From the NCBI RefSeq assembly GCF_963678425.1, contig NZ_OY782853.1, forward strand, positions 462,152-526,151: 64,000 bases of DNA. The letters run 5' to 3'. Source of the DNA: an uncultured Bacteroides sp. (GTDB taxonomy: Bacteria; Bacteroidota; Bacteroidia; Bacteroidales; Bacteroidaceae). Position 1 is the stretch's first letter. Each line of letters opens with the position of its first letter. The translations under genes and the position numbers were made by a program. The notes under the pieces are model-generated. The model was not told where the DNA came from and searched no databases. It saw only the letters and a program-made list of their open reading frames with translations. Positions 33,416 to 43,752 of the stretch are shown one piece after another.

Positions 33416-35062
33416 TTATTTATGCACTTCTGAGTAAACAGCCCAAATCATAGGAACTTTTAACCAATCCGCATTTTTATAAGCACCAAGTCGTTCCAAT
33501 TCAGCTTTATTATATTTTTCTTCTGTTTCAGGATCATAATTAATTCGTTGAATCCAAACCTCTTTTATTGATCCATCAGCATTCTTTTCTGTACACCAAT
33601 ATGGTTCATATAAGTTGTATGGGCGTTTTAAACCCGGATAAACAATAACACCATCATAAGTTTTCTTGTTTACATCGTTACTGTAATTGTACCTTCTTAA
33701 ATCGGTCCATTGTTCTGGCTGCAGATACATACATACATACTTCTGATGCATAAGATGTTTAATCGTAAAGGCATTACCTTCTGGGAAATATTTATCTTTG
33801 AATTTTCCATCAAAATAGTTCGTTCTTGGAGTTTTGTTTGGAACACCATACCTGTTCATATTAATATTGGCAGCCTCAATGGTTGAAGTTCTTGCAGCGC
33901 TTTTATCACCTTTCCAATACTCGGCCTCAGCTTTTATCAAAAGTAATTCTTCAGTAGTCATCAATGGGATATAACCATTATCCTTTGTATATATTCCTGC
34001 ATATAAGTCAGGATAATTAGATTCTTTATAAGAAACACCCATACCAATGTTGTTCTCTAAATAACGAAACTTAACACTAGCATCATCTGCCGGTCCAGAT
34101 CTTGCAGTCATCATCCTTTCTAATCGTGGATCTTCAGCCTTTCCAGTAGCCAATGACGGGCTTGCATATACACCCATCACACCTTCACAGAAATATTTGG
34201 AGACAATAGCCTTATCTAACTGATTATCTCGACTCTCCCAGCCATTAATAATTGGTTTAGATTGTCCCCATGGAGAACTTTTAACACCGGTTCCACCATC
34301 ATACTGATATCTTGGTTCTTCCCAGTCAGCAGTATATGCCGCATCTACAGCATCAATAATTTGCTGGCAAGTAGCCGGGGTATTGTCCCAGTTAGGAAGT
34401 TTGCGCAATAAAATACGAGCCTTTAATGCACAAGTAAATTGTTTCCATTTCTTTAAGTCACCAGAAAAAATACGATCCATTTTTTGAGTAATCTTAATAT
34501 TATTTGGTGCTTCTGTCCAGGATGGATCATTGTACAAAGAGATAAGTTCATCAGCTTCGCTTAACATCCATTTGTATATGCTCTCTTGTGAGTCATACTT
34601 AGGAGAGTTTGAGGTATAAGCTTCAGAACGTGGCATATCACCAAACATATCCGTTGTTAATTGAGTTGACATCAAACGAATAGTACGTGCTATTAAAATA
34701 AAATTTTTAGAATTTACCTTCTCTGCAGCCGATATCAGCTCTTTTACATTTGAGCCGATATCAAAAAAATGCCTGCGCCATTGAGGATGTCTGTTCATTG
34801 TTAAGAATTCCCACCCACTTTTATAAGCGTAAGAACCAGTCTGGCTCTTTCCACCTGTGGTTAAAGCCTGTGACAGATAACTTCCATATTCAGCATGATC
34901 ATAATTTATTTGGGAAGAGTAAAACACAACAACCGGCAAAATTTGTTCAGGAGTCACGGCTATCGATTTATCCGGATTCTTATTATCATCAAGCATATCC
35001 TCACAGCTGGATACTCCCATGCCCAGTAATAACGCCAATGCAATATATTTTAATTTTTTCAT
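33416..35062 (-). CDS. SusD/RagB-family surface lipoprotein (set 1)
   Basis: A 548-residue lipoprotein (lipobox VSSC) that caps its SusC partner and captures the ligand outside the cell. Helical TPR-like blocks typical of SusD are visible: LPVVVFYSSQINYDHAEYGS near the N-terminus, IARTIRLMSTQLTTDMFGDM, LIKAEAEYWKGDKSAARTST and YNLYEPYWC near the C-terminus. It starts 10 bp after susC. The variant belongs to the SusD-like groups with the N-terminal NPD motif (NKNPDKSI). Ligand unknown; neighbouring amidase, GHL10 and NAGPA enzymes suggest murein-derived oligosaccharides or peptides. Confidence 0.88.
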   Translation of the reverse strand: MKKLKYIALALLLGMGVSSCEDMLDDNKNPDKSIAVTPEQILPVVVFYSSQINYDHAEYGSYLSQALTTGGKSQTGSYAYKSGWEFLTMNRHPQWRRHFFDIGSNVKELISAAEKVNSKNFILIARTIRLMSTQLTTDMFGDMPRSEAYTSNSPKYDSQESIYKWMLSEADELISLYNDPSWTEAPNNIKITQKMDRIFSGDLKKWKQFTCALKARILLRKLPNWDNTPATCQQIIDAVDAAYTADWEEPRYQYDGGTGVKSSPWGQSKPIINGWESRDNQLDKAIVSKYFCEGVMGVYASPSLATGKAEDPRLERMMTARSGPADDASVKFRYLENNIGMGVSYKESNYPDLYAGIYTKDNGYIPLMTTEELLLIKAEAEYWKGDKSAARTSTIEAANINMNRYGVPNKTPRTNYFDGKFKDKYFPEGNAFTIKHLMHQKYVCMYLQPEQWTDLRRYNYSNDVNKKTYDGVIVYPGLKRPYNLYEPYWCTEKNADGSIKEVWIQRINYDPETEEKYNKAELERLGAYKNADWLKVPMIWAVYSEVHK

Positions 35063-35072
35063 AATACTTTAT

Positions 35073-38000
35073 TTAGAAAGTTGCGTTAAGAGTAAAGTTA
35101 AAACTACGAGTGTTTGGAACCGCAAAATAATCAATGCCAAAACTTCCCGTACCACTAGCAGAACCTCCACTAATCTGAGGATCTGATCCTGAGTATTTCG
35201 TAATTAAGAATAGATTTCTTCCGGTTAAAGAAGCCTTTAGTCCTTTAAATGCTGCTTTTTTCAAGAAACGGGAGAAATCATATCCCAAAGTCACATAACT
35301 TAAACGGATATATGATCCATCTTCTATAAAGTTTGAACTTACTGCATTATAATAAGTATTCATATTCGTTTGATTGAAAATGATTGGTTTCGTGTTTGGG
35401 AGATAAGTGCCATCAGCTTGTTGCACTACTCCATCAACTATTATTTCACGATTTCTATATTTTTCATAGGATTTATGTTGTCCATTTGAGAATAAAGAAC
35501 GTCCTGTCAGATTTACAACATCTCCCCCCTTACGTGTGTCTAATAAGAATGAAACAGAGAAATCTTTCCACTGAAAAGAACTATTTAAACCCAATAAGAA
35601 GTCTGGTTCTCTATCGCCTATTAATATACCCTTCGCAGAGTCTATAATTGGGCAACCATCTGCTGTGCAAAGAACTTTCCCATCAGGACTTCTCTTATAG
35701 TCTTTTCCCGAAATTGCAGTTGAAGAGCCATTCAGATAAGCTGTTGGAAAAATATCTCCATATTGAGTACCTTGGATCTCAGTCATATCATCGGGTAAAC
35801 TAACAACCTTACCTCTATTCAAAGAGAAATTAACACCAGCAGTCCATTTAAAATCTTTATTCATTATAATGTCCTGAGAAAGTTGAGCTTCTACTCCATA
35901 GTTCTTAAGAGCCCCTTCATTACGAGTCTGTAAAATCATACCAGAAGCTGGAGATACACGAACAGTCACAATCTGGTTGGATACCGTTGTTGAATAATAA
36001 GCAAGGTCTAATCTGGTATGATCTTTGAAAAAGCGAAGGTCTGTACCAATTTCCCATGATTTAGTCATTTCAGGAAGCAGCACATTAGATGAACCTACTG
36101 TTGCATCTACACCAAATCCGCCATCCGGAAAACTACTCCATTGCTTAAAGTTCTTATCAAATCTATATATAGGACCATCTTTTCCAACTTTAGCCCAGTT
36201 GCCTCGAATCTTACCATATGAGAATACATCATTTGAAATGTGGAATAATTCAGAGAAAACAAGACCTGCAGTAATTGAAGGATAAAAATAGCTTCTAGTA
36301 GTTACGGTAGAAGACATATCCTCTCTGGCAGTTGCACTAATATGAGCAATACCTTTGTAATCAAAACGTGCTTCTCCAAAATAACCAAACTTATTTCGTT
36401 TTGTATGGTACAAACTCATTGCATAATCAGCTCCCTCTGTTGCTATAACACCAACGTTCTGCATACTATAGAAATCTCCAGGTAAAAGGAATCCAGCCCC
36501 TCCCATATTCGCATCAACACTTTGAATATCTTTCATGTCAGCGCCAGCTAACAGATTAACATCAATATCTTTAGTCAAATTAAACTTATATGTAGCTAAT
36601 CCTTGTAGTGACAACATGGAGCTATTGCTTGGAGAATAAATGTATTGTCCCAGCAATGAGGTCTTACTACTCAATGATGTTGCTTTTTCAAAATCATCAA
36701 GAGAAAATCGTGGAGTTGTGTAAGCATCATAAGAAGAATTAGACTTATCATAACTTACTTTTCCGCTTAATACCAAATTCTTAATTGGCTTCCAATCGAT
36801 ATTACCTTGCAAAACATTACGAGTTGATTTTGTAACACTGTGGTCCATATATCTACTCCAGTTTGGATTCATAGGTACATCTAATTTTTCATCATCATTT
36901 AAGGTACTCATATCATAAAGCCATCGAATTGATCTATCAGCATTTTTATAATTGCTCATATCATCGTTAATAGGCCAATCATATACGGAACCCATTGCAT
37001 TACCAAATCCTCTGGATTCAGTTTGGATATAGTTTGATGATATTGAGAGATTCACATATTTTGATATGTCATAGCTTGCTTTCAATAAAATACCTAATTT
37101 ATCCTTATAATCATTATGAACAACACCATCACTTAAAGAATAGTTTGCAGATGCATATGCAGTAAACTTATCTGTTCCTCCAGATGCGCTGACATCATAT
37201 TTTTGATATAAGCCTGTGCCTAAGAAGTTGTTCACATTATCATATCTTTTTTCATTTGAGGACAATAAAGGTCCCCAGCCACCTGTAGTATTTTCTTTAT
37301 AGAATCCCTGAGAACCAGGTCCGTACATTTGTTGTATCTCTGGAACTCTAACAGCGTTATCAATCTGTACGCTTGCATTCGCATTTACAGTAACCTTACC
37401 GGCTTTACCACTTTTTGTCGTTATCAGAATAACTCCGTTGGCTGCTTCCTGTCCATACAAAGCTGATGCCGCAGCACCTTTCAAGACAGTCATGTTCTCA
37501 ATATCATTCGGATTGATATCTCCTGCCGCTGTTCCACCACCACTCATTGGCATTCCATCTACAATGAACAAAGGTTCGTTACTCTGAGAAGGGTTCATAG
37601 AAGAAACTGCACGGATAATAATTTGCGTACTTGAATTAGGTGAACCACCACTGGTACTAGTTTGTATACCTGCCACTTTTCCTTGTAATGTATTGACAAA
37701 ATTGGAAGACTGACCAGCAACAATTTCATCGGAACTTAAGCTTTGCACAGCAAAGTTTAGTTTCTTCTTTTCAGTTTTAACACCCATAGCAGTTACAACT
37801 ACTTCTTCAAGTTGCACTGAAGAAGATTTTAACTCTACATTAATTACAGATTGTTTTCCGACCTTTATCTGGGCTTCTTCAGATCCCACAAATCTGAATA
37901 CCAGCGTAGAGTTATCAGAAACTTTAATTGAGTATTTTCCATCCAAATCGGTCATAACACCCTGCGTAGATCCCTTTATCAAAACAGAGGCGCCAATTAC

Positions 38001-38105
38001 AGGCATCTTATCCTCAGCAGAAGTCACCACTCCGGTTACCGTTCGCTGAGCATACCCTGCAACAGCAGAAAGGAAAAACAACAGAAGTAATAGCTGTTTT
38101 TTCAT
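35073..38105 (-). CDS. SusC/RagA-family TonB-dependent outer-membrane transporter (set 1)
   Basis: A 1010-residue outer-membrane importer. A signal peptide (MKKQLLLLLFFLSAVAGYA) precedes an N-terminal carboxypeptidase-like domain (TVTGVVTSAEDKMPVIGASV to about 100). The TonB box follows (LEEVVVTAMG, near 99-108), then a plug with SALYGQEAANGVILITTKSG and a beta-barrel ending in an aromatic residue (FTLNATF). It energises uptake of the ligand presented by SusD. An 875-bp gap separates it from the amidase operon upstream, so it probably begins its own unit. A weak -7-like TAAATTTC is at 38156-38163. Confidence 0.93.
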   Translation of the reverse strand: MKKQLLLLLFFLSAVAGYAQRTVTGVVTSAEDKMPVIGASVLIKGSTQGVMTDLDGKYSIKVSDNSTLVFRFVGSEEAQIKVGKQSVINVELKSSSVQLEEVVVTAMGVKTEKKKLNFAVQSLSSDEIVAGQSSNFVNTLQGKVAGIQTSTSGGSPNSSTQIIIRAVSSMNPSQSNEPLFIVDGMPMSGGGTAAGDINPNDIENMTVLKGAAASALYGQEAANGVILITTKSGKAGKVTVNANASVQIDNAVRVPEIQQMYGPGSQGFYKENTTGGWGPLLSSNEKRYDNVNNFLGTGLYQKYDVSASGGTDKFTAYASANYSLSDGVVHNDYKDKLGILLKASYDISKYVNLSISSNYIQTESRGFGNAMGSVYDWPINDDMSNYKNADRSIRWLYDMSTLNDDEKLDVPMNPNWSRYMDHSVTKSTRNVLQGNIDWKPIKNLVLSGKVSYDKSNSSYDAYTTPRFSLDDFEKATSLSSKTSLLGQYIYSPSNSSMLSLQGLATYKFNLTKDIDVNLLAGADMKDIQSVDANMGGAGFLLPGDFYSMQNVGVIATEGADYAMSLYHTKRNKFGYFGEARFDYKGIAHISATAREDMSSTVTTRSYFYPSITAGLVFSELFHISNDVFSYGKIRGNWAKVGKDGPIYRFDKNFKQWSSFPDGGFGVDATVGSSNVLLPEMTKSWEIGTDLRFFKDHTRLDLAYYSTTVSNQIVTVRVSPASGMILQTRNEGALKNYGVEAQLSQDIIMNKDFKWTAGVNFSLNRGKVVSLPDDMTEIQGTQYGDIFPTAYLNGSSTAISGKDYKRSPDGKVLCTADGCPIIDSAKGILIGDREPDFLLGLNSSFQWKDFSVSFLLDTRKGGDVVNLTGRSLFSNGQHKSYEKYRNREIIVDGVVQQADGTYLPNTKPIIFNQTNMNTYYNAVSSNFIEDGSYIRLSYVTLGYDFSRFLKKAAFKGLKASLTGRNLFLITKYSGSDPQISGGSASGTGSFGIDYFAVPNTRSFNFTLNATF

Positions 38106-38980
38106 AATTCTATTTATTTATTAATATTCGGTTTATAATATGCATAATCACTTATGAAATTTATACAAAAGACACATTGCTAAAGAATTTAGGTCTATTA
38201 GCTAAAAGACTATTCTTTTTAATTTCCTTAAATTGATATTTAAATATTTTTATCTTCATATTTATATATTAACATTCGTATGTTGTAAAAGTTTCAAAAA
38301 AGACAAACAATCACATTTTAGAACCTTAAAAGGAAATAAAAATGGTAAAATCTAAATTAATTATATATTAAAATAAAGGAAAATTTGCATTCTTCACTAA
38401 CAATTACTCTTGTTTTTAATCTATTTAATAGAAAAATGAAATAAAATAATCTTCCAATCAAACGAAAACTATAGGTCTTAAGTGCCAACTATATTCTTTG
38501 ATAAATATCAAACATAACAAAAAAAATCTCTTATGTCTTCAACTTAGATAATGCTCTATAAGCAACCATTTTCAAAACTATTTCAAATAAAACTGACTAG
38601 AATAACCTGCTAAAAAAGAAAGAACTAGCATTGTTAACTGCATTTAGAAAGCTATTTTTCAAATTAACAAATCAAACAAACTATATAAGCATTATATAGT
38701 TCATAAAATATTTAAATCTATATATAGAATACTTATTGTCTATGCAAACTTAACCAAAGTATTTTTAATAACAATATATTTTATGCAAAAAAATGTGTTT
38801 AAAACAAAATTAAAACATCCAAACATTATAAAAAGTTAATTATATGTTTTATAACAATCTTTTATAAAATAAAAGAACCGTTTTCTAGAATTAAAATTAA
38901 TATTCCTCTTAGCAAGAAGCGAACAAAACATAATTATCAGTTTACAAAAGAAGAATCTAAATATCAGAGGCGAACTAAAC
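38106..38980. other. AT-rich intergenic region upstream of SusC set 1
   Basis: 875 bp without a credible gene on either strand. Very AT-rich with short A/T tracts. It contains only a weak -7-like element for susC (minus strand TAAATTTC, 38156-38163). No inverted repeat of length or recognisable RNA was found. It may carry operator sites that cannot be named by eye. Confidence 0.55.
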
Positions 38981-41900
38981 TTATTTTCTTCCAAGGAAAT
39001 TTAAAACAGCTTTCATAAGTTGCTCTCTCTGAGATTCGACCTTTAAAGATTCAAACGGGAAACCTAGTATACAAATTTTATAATCACCCGAATAAGCTAC
39101 ACCTGCACTCAGGTTATTCTCCGAGTACCTGAAAACAGTATAAGAATCATCACCGGAAGGTTCCAATGCATCGGGAGATTCTACCACATAACTTTCTGAA
39201 TTGAGTTCATTAAAATAATCATATTTACCAGAAAAATCAGAAAAAGGCGATGCTACACCCTTTACTTTCCCGGTAATCGCTGCCTGTCCTGTACGCCATT
39301 TGTATTTCAATATATTCATAGCAAAATCCTTATCCGACTGACGCGGAGAATCATTATCCCATAAATCAGATCCGACAAAGGCACCTGTTATAAAAAGATT
39401 ACCTTTACTTTTGCAATAGTTACGGATTGCAATCTGCAATTTATCAGGGAAAGTCTTGAATTCTAATGGATGTATGCCACCGCGGCCACTCTTTGTCAGT
39501 CGTTGCTTACCTAGAATCAAATCAACATATTTAAAATCTGTCATCTTTATTTGACCATCGATAACGGCCTCATTGCTACAGGAAATGAAAGAATAGCCGG
39601 ATTTGACTATGGCCTTACCATGTACAGCCGGATAATCAAATGTGTTTCCGGCAATCACCTGAGTCTCATAATTAGCACGGCTGGCACCAAAGCCTGGTGC
39701 ATCGTCATCCATCCAGGGAATTTTCCGACGAAATTCTGTCATACTTCCTATATATTTAAAATCACGTTTATCAGGAACACCGTGATCCAGTTCATCATGG
39801 AAACCAGCAATACTGTCTGCTACAAAATCAGCTGGTGCACAGATTCGGTCAAAGCCATTAACTACGAGCACAACCCCTTTTTCATCAAAGGAACGGCATG
39901 CTGATAATATTTCAGAAGGAAAACTCTGCCCCCCTTTATTCAGAGCTGTTACTTTATAACTATACACCTGTCCGGAATTCTGTTTTACTCGATAGCTATT
40001 CTTATTTACTATCTTTCCATTATCAAAATCACCATTATCTATACGAGTATAAACTACATATTGTTCTGCTACAGCAGTAGATTCGAGGGGATCAGACACC
40101 GGTTTCCAACTAAGTTCTACCTCATTTTCTCCTGTAAATTTCAAAGCAAAATGATCAATAGGAAGAGGCTGAACTACATATTTTTGTTTATACTGCGATG
40201 CAAGAAACTGTAATATCCCTTTATAGATTGACCGGCTAACGGTAAATCGGAAGCGTGGATCCAATCCGTAACGCATATCCGCAAAATTCTCATGAGAAAG
40301 AAGTTCCAGTAACATGGCAGGAACCTTAGGCACGCGTGCCTCAAAGTATGACTGATTCCACATACCCCGGCGGCTCCAATTGGGTTCATAAAGCGAACGG
40401 ATATCATTCACTATTTGCGTTTGTACAAGATCAGTCAGATCTCTTGCTGCATATCTGGAAGCACCATTAGTGTACTTTCCCTCATCTGTATTAGTACAGA
40501 AAATACCTAAAGTACCAATGATTGAATCATTCATTGTTGTACCGGCATCTGAATGAAAAGCAAAAGATAGATCTACCGGGATATGCAAACCATCAGCATC
40601 AGGATTGGCTTCCGAACCTCCTGCCAAATAGTTCACCCAAGCTCCTCTTGATTTATAATCATCTGTATAATCATTCATTCCTTTGCTAGGAGAATAAATA
40701 TCTTCTGGAAATCCAGCCCATTGCATCCAGTAACGAGCTCCCTCCGTATAACGGGGATAGCCGCTTGTTTCGTAAGGATAATCAACTTTTGGAAGTTGCG
40801 TTTCTACTTTTTCTGCTTTTAAATCAGAGCTCTTTACATTATCCGTGGTTCCACTCTCAGCAATGCGGCGGGCAATATTTCCATAACCACCGCCAATTTT
40901 CACTGCATCAGCGGTAATGATTCTCCCGGAATTAGAACTCTTGTTGCTCAGTACAATCTTAACATCACTATTCTTTCCAGCATCAAAACTAAAATCTCCC
41001 AAGTAAATCCAAGTACCACCACCCATTGTCTGGTTGACCTTAAACTGCGTAATGCCACCATTGTGATAAACAGTATATAATGCGTCATCTGCACTATTTT
41101 CTACAGTCTTGTAAGAAACATAAACAGCATATATTCCAGCCTTCGGTATATCCGGGATCCATTCAGCAGTACTCTCCTGGCCTTTCTTTATAGTCTCAAT
41201 CTGACGAAATGTCCCATCACGAAAAGGATTATCATTATTAATATAAAATTCCTTTTTCTGAGCAAAGCCAGATATTGCTCCTTTCATCCATTTTTTATCA
41301 ATATTATTTTCAATATATTGAGAACCTGCACTCAAAGATCCATCATTATCAACAATTACTTCAGTTGTATTTGCATCACGTTCACGAGGCAACAGTACAT
41401 TAGCTCCGGCATTCTCAAGCATAGGCACCAAATAAGGTAACACATAACTTTGAGTATACAAGTCTTCCACTGTCTGAAAAAGACGAGCACGCTGCCATTC
41501 CCAGCGAGTCAGCTTTGACTCATAATAATATCCATGGCTTTGCCACATCGCAATATGACGGTTCTGTAAGCCAAACTCCGGACGATAAGGAACAGATATA
41601 CGAGAGACCAGAGGTTTGTCTATCCTATTTACAAAAGTAACAGCTTTACTATTTTTTTTACTCCGCAAAGCAAGCGGAATAAATTCTTCTATTGCGTGTT
41701 TATCTGTTATCAGTTTAACTTTATAATTTGCATATTCAGCAGGAAGCAACTGGCGGATATGCTGATAAATCGAGGCAACATTTTCTTCCCTGAAAGGGAT
41801 GTAAGAACAATTTATATTGGCATACAGTTCAATGGTATTCTTATTCACAGCCACTGAGTCAACACTAATTGCACCCACGGAAATATTTTCCCGTGCAGTT

Positions 41901-42019
41901 TGGGTCAGATAGTGACCAATACCCGAACAAACCTCTTTAGAAAGTTCTTGCGCTCCGGCAGCCTGATAACAGAGCCCGGCAAACAGCAAGCTTAACACAA
42001 AATTACGAATAGGTTTCAT
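38981..42019 (-). CDS. Secreted Amidase_3-like murein amidase with golvesin-type insertion
   Basis: A 1012-residue exported protein. After a signal peptide (ending AGA near 23) and an N-terminal region come the amidase ligands: His162 (WQSHGYYY), Glu174 (TRWEWQRA), and then, after a roughly 140-residue insertion resembling a golvesin/xanthan-lyase-type beta-sandwich (about 236-375, WIPDIPKAGIYAVYVSYKTV), His near 490 (FAFHSDAG) and Glu near 572 (LLELLSHENFADM). A long C-terminal FN3-like part follows. The order H-E-H-E matches Amidase_3. Such proteins are often labelled xanthan lyase from the insertion alone. It overlaps the symporter stop by 4 bp (ATGA). Inferred product: peptides freed from murein. 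Confidence 0.78.
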   Translation of the reverse strand: MKPIRNFVLSLLFAGLCYQAAGAQELSKEVCSGIGHYLTQTARENISVGAISVDSVAVNKNTIELYANINCSYIPFREENVASIYQHIRQLLPAEYANYKVKLITDKHAIEEFIPLALRSKKNSKAVTFVNRIDKPLVSRISVPYRPEFGLQNRHIAMWQSHGYYYESKLTRWEWQRARLFQTVEDLYTQSYVLPYLVPMLENAGANVLLPRERDANTTEVIVDNDGSLSAGSQYIENNIDKKWMKGAISGFAQKKEFYINNDNPFRDGTFRQIETIKKGQESTAEWIPDIPKAGIYAVYVSYKTVENSADDALYTVYHNGGITQFKVNQTMGGGTWIYLGDFSFDAGKNSDVKIVLSNKSSNSGRIITADAVKIGGGYGNIARRIAESGTTDNVKSSDLKAEKVETQLPKVDYPYETSGYPRYTEGARYWMQWAGFPEDIYSPSKGMNDYTDDYKSRGAWVNYLAGGSEANPDADGLHIPVDLSFAFHSDAGTTMNDSIIGTLGIFCTNTDEGKYTNGASRYAARDLTDLVQTQIVNDIRSLYEPNWSRRGMWNQSYFEARVPKVPAMLLELLSHENFADMRYGLDPRFRFTVSRSIYKGILQFLASQYKQKYVVQPLPIDHFALKFTGENEVELSWKPVSDPLESTAVAEQYVVYTRIDNGDFDNGKIVNKNSYRVKQNSGQVYSYKVTALNKGGQSFPSEILSACRSFDEKGVVLVVNGFDRICAPADFVADSIAGFHDELDHGVPDKRDFKYIGSMTEFRRKIPWMDDDAPGFGASRANYETQVIAGNTFDYPAVHGKAIVKSGYSFISCSNEAVIDGQIKMTDFKYVDLILGKQRLTKSGRGGIHPLEFKTFPDKLQIAIRNYCKSKGNLFITGAFVGSDLWDNDSPRQSDKDFAMNILKYKWRTGQAAITGKVKGVASPFSDFSGKYDYFNELNSESYVVESPDALEPSGDDSYTVFRYSENNLSAGVAYSGDYKICILGFPFESLKVESQREQLMKAVLNFLGRK

Positions 42020-43476
42020 AAACTTCTATTTTTACTTTTTATCAACAAGATAAGTCCGATAAATGTAAACAAAGCATTAAATATCAGCAATTCATAGCTG
42101 AAAGTATATCCGTTGAACCATGACTGAGAATTCTTTTGCAGGATAAAGCAAAGAATAGGTGATAAAACAGCAACTACAGGAACATATTTATCACGTACCT
42201 GCTTTTTAGTAAGAATACCAAATGCAAACATTCCAAGAATTGGACCATACGTATAACTCGCAAGGATATAAACTGCATCGATTACACTTGTATTATTAAG
42301 CAGGTTAATTACTATAATGACTATTCCCATCACCACAGACATCATCACATGGACCAATTTACGCACTTTTACAACCTCTGTTTCAGTTTTATCCTTTGTA
42401 CTTTCAAGAATATCTACCGTAAATGAAGTTGTTAAGGCAGTCAAAGCAGAGCCGGCAGCAGAATAAGCTGCAGAAATCAGTCCCACCACAAACAAGACAC
42501 CTACAATCTGAGGGAGATAACCATGAGTTGCAATCAACGGGAAAAGCTCATCACTCTTTTTCGGAATACTAATTCCGGATTTTGCTGCAAAAATATAGAG
42601 AAGTACACCCAACATTAGAAACAACAAAATAATAAAAACCTGAAAGATTCCACTGGTAATCATATTCTTCTGAGAGTCTTTGAAGTTTTTACAACTTAAA
42701 TTACGCTGCATCATATCCTGATCGAGACCGGTCATGGCAATCATTGTAAACACTCCGGCAAGGAATTGTTTAAAAAAGTATCTTTTATCATTAACATCAT
42801 CAAAGAAAAAAGTCTTTGAATAGTCGTTATCTGCAATAGCATTCATCATCCCACCAAAAGAGAAATTCAAATCTGAAGCTATATAATAAATACAAAAAAG
42901 TACAGAACCAACCAGGCAGAGAGTCTTTAGTGAATCTGTCCAGATCAAAGCTTTTACTCCTCCGCGAAAAGTATAAAGCCACACCAGTGAAACAGTAAAA
43001 ACCACATTCAATAAGAATGGAAGGTGCAATGGTCCAAAAACCAATAACTGCAAAACTACACAAACCAGAAATAGACGAACTGCTGCGCCCAACATTTTAG
43101 AGATAAAGAAGAACCAGGCTCCTGTTTTATGTGTAGAAACGCCAAAGCGATTATCCAGATATTCATAGATAGAGACTAAATTCATTTTATAAAAAAGAGG
43201 AATCAGTAGAAAAGCAATAATAAACTGCCCTGCCAAAAATCCAAGTGCCATCTGAAGATAAGAAAAATTACCCACTGCAACCATTCCCGGAACAGAAACA
43301 AAAGTAACTCCGGAAATACTAGAACCAATCATGGCAAAGGCCACAACATACCAATGAGATTTCCTGTTTCCCACAAAAAATCCTTGATTATCGGCTTTTC
43401 TACCTGCAATATAAGATATGGCAAATAAGACAATAAAATAACAAACGATGGTTGATAAAACTAGAATTGGGCTCAT
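42016..43476 (-). CDS. Sodium:solute symporter (SSS family)
   Basis: A 486-residue inner-membrane protein with about 13 hydrophobic segments. SSS features include IAGRKADNQGFFVGNRKSHW, a GSSISGVTFVSVPGMV block near the Na+ site, and SAAYSAAGSALTALTTSFTV. Members import sugars, sialic acids, amino acids or carboxylates with sodium. It is cotranscribed with the following amidase (4-bp overlap), so an amidase product such as a murein peptide, amino acid or amino sugar is the likely cargo. The exact substrate cannot be read from the sequence. Confidence 0.87.
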   Translation of the reverse strand: MSPILVLSTIVCYFIVLFAISYIAGRKADNQGFFVGNRKSHWYVVAFAMIGSSISGVTFVSVPGMVAVGNFSYLQMALGFLAGQFIIAFLLIPLFYKMNLVSIYEYLDNRFGVSTHKTGAWFFFISKMLGAAVRLFLVCVVLQLLVFGPLHLPFLLNVVFTVSLVWLYTFRGGVKALIWTDSLKTLCLVGSVLFCIYYIASDLNFSFGGMMNAIADNDYSKTFFFDDVNDKRYFFKQFLAGVFTMIAMTGLDQDMMQRNLSCKNFKDSQKNMITSGIFQVFIILLFLMLGVLLYIFAAKSGISIPKKSDELFPLIATHGYLPQIVGVLFVVGLISAAYSAAGSALTALTTSFTVDILESTKDKTETEVVKVRKLVHVMMSVVMGIVIIVINLLNNTSVIDAVYILASYTYGPILGMFAFGILTKKQVRDKYVPVVAVLSPILCFILQKNSQSWFNGYTFSYELLIFNALFTFIGLILLIKSKNRSL

Positions 43477-43538
43477 ATTTATAATTTATTGAATCATTCC
43501 AAACAGTTCTTAAGTTTAATAGACTTGTTAGAGGAATT

Positions 43539-43568
43539 CAAACTAACTGTTGTTTTGTTTAATACAAA
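43539..43568 (-). promoter_or_regulatory. Candidate promoter for the symporter-amidase unit
   Basis: TTAGTTTG (43539-43546, minus strand) is one base from TAnnTTTG. A perfect TTTG (43565-43568) lies 18 bp upstream. The predicted leader is about 56 nt. Motif match only. Confidence 0.35.
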
Positions 43569-43752
43569 AACAAACATTAACAAATGCAAATTTAGAGGCA
43601 TTTATTTATAAAACAAAACAAAAATTACTTTATTTATCGTCTTTTATTCCTGCATTAAAACAAATCATCAAAATAATACATAAATCTATTTATTTAAATC
43701 AATATGCCATATTAATATTATAAATAGCACTATATTAATATCAAATATAATT

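Noticed and set aside
38981..42019. Xanthan lyase
   Set aside because: The only support is a beta-sandwich resembling the golvesin/xanthan-lyase insertion; the amidase ligand series explains the rest.
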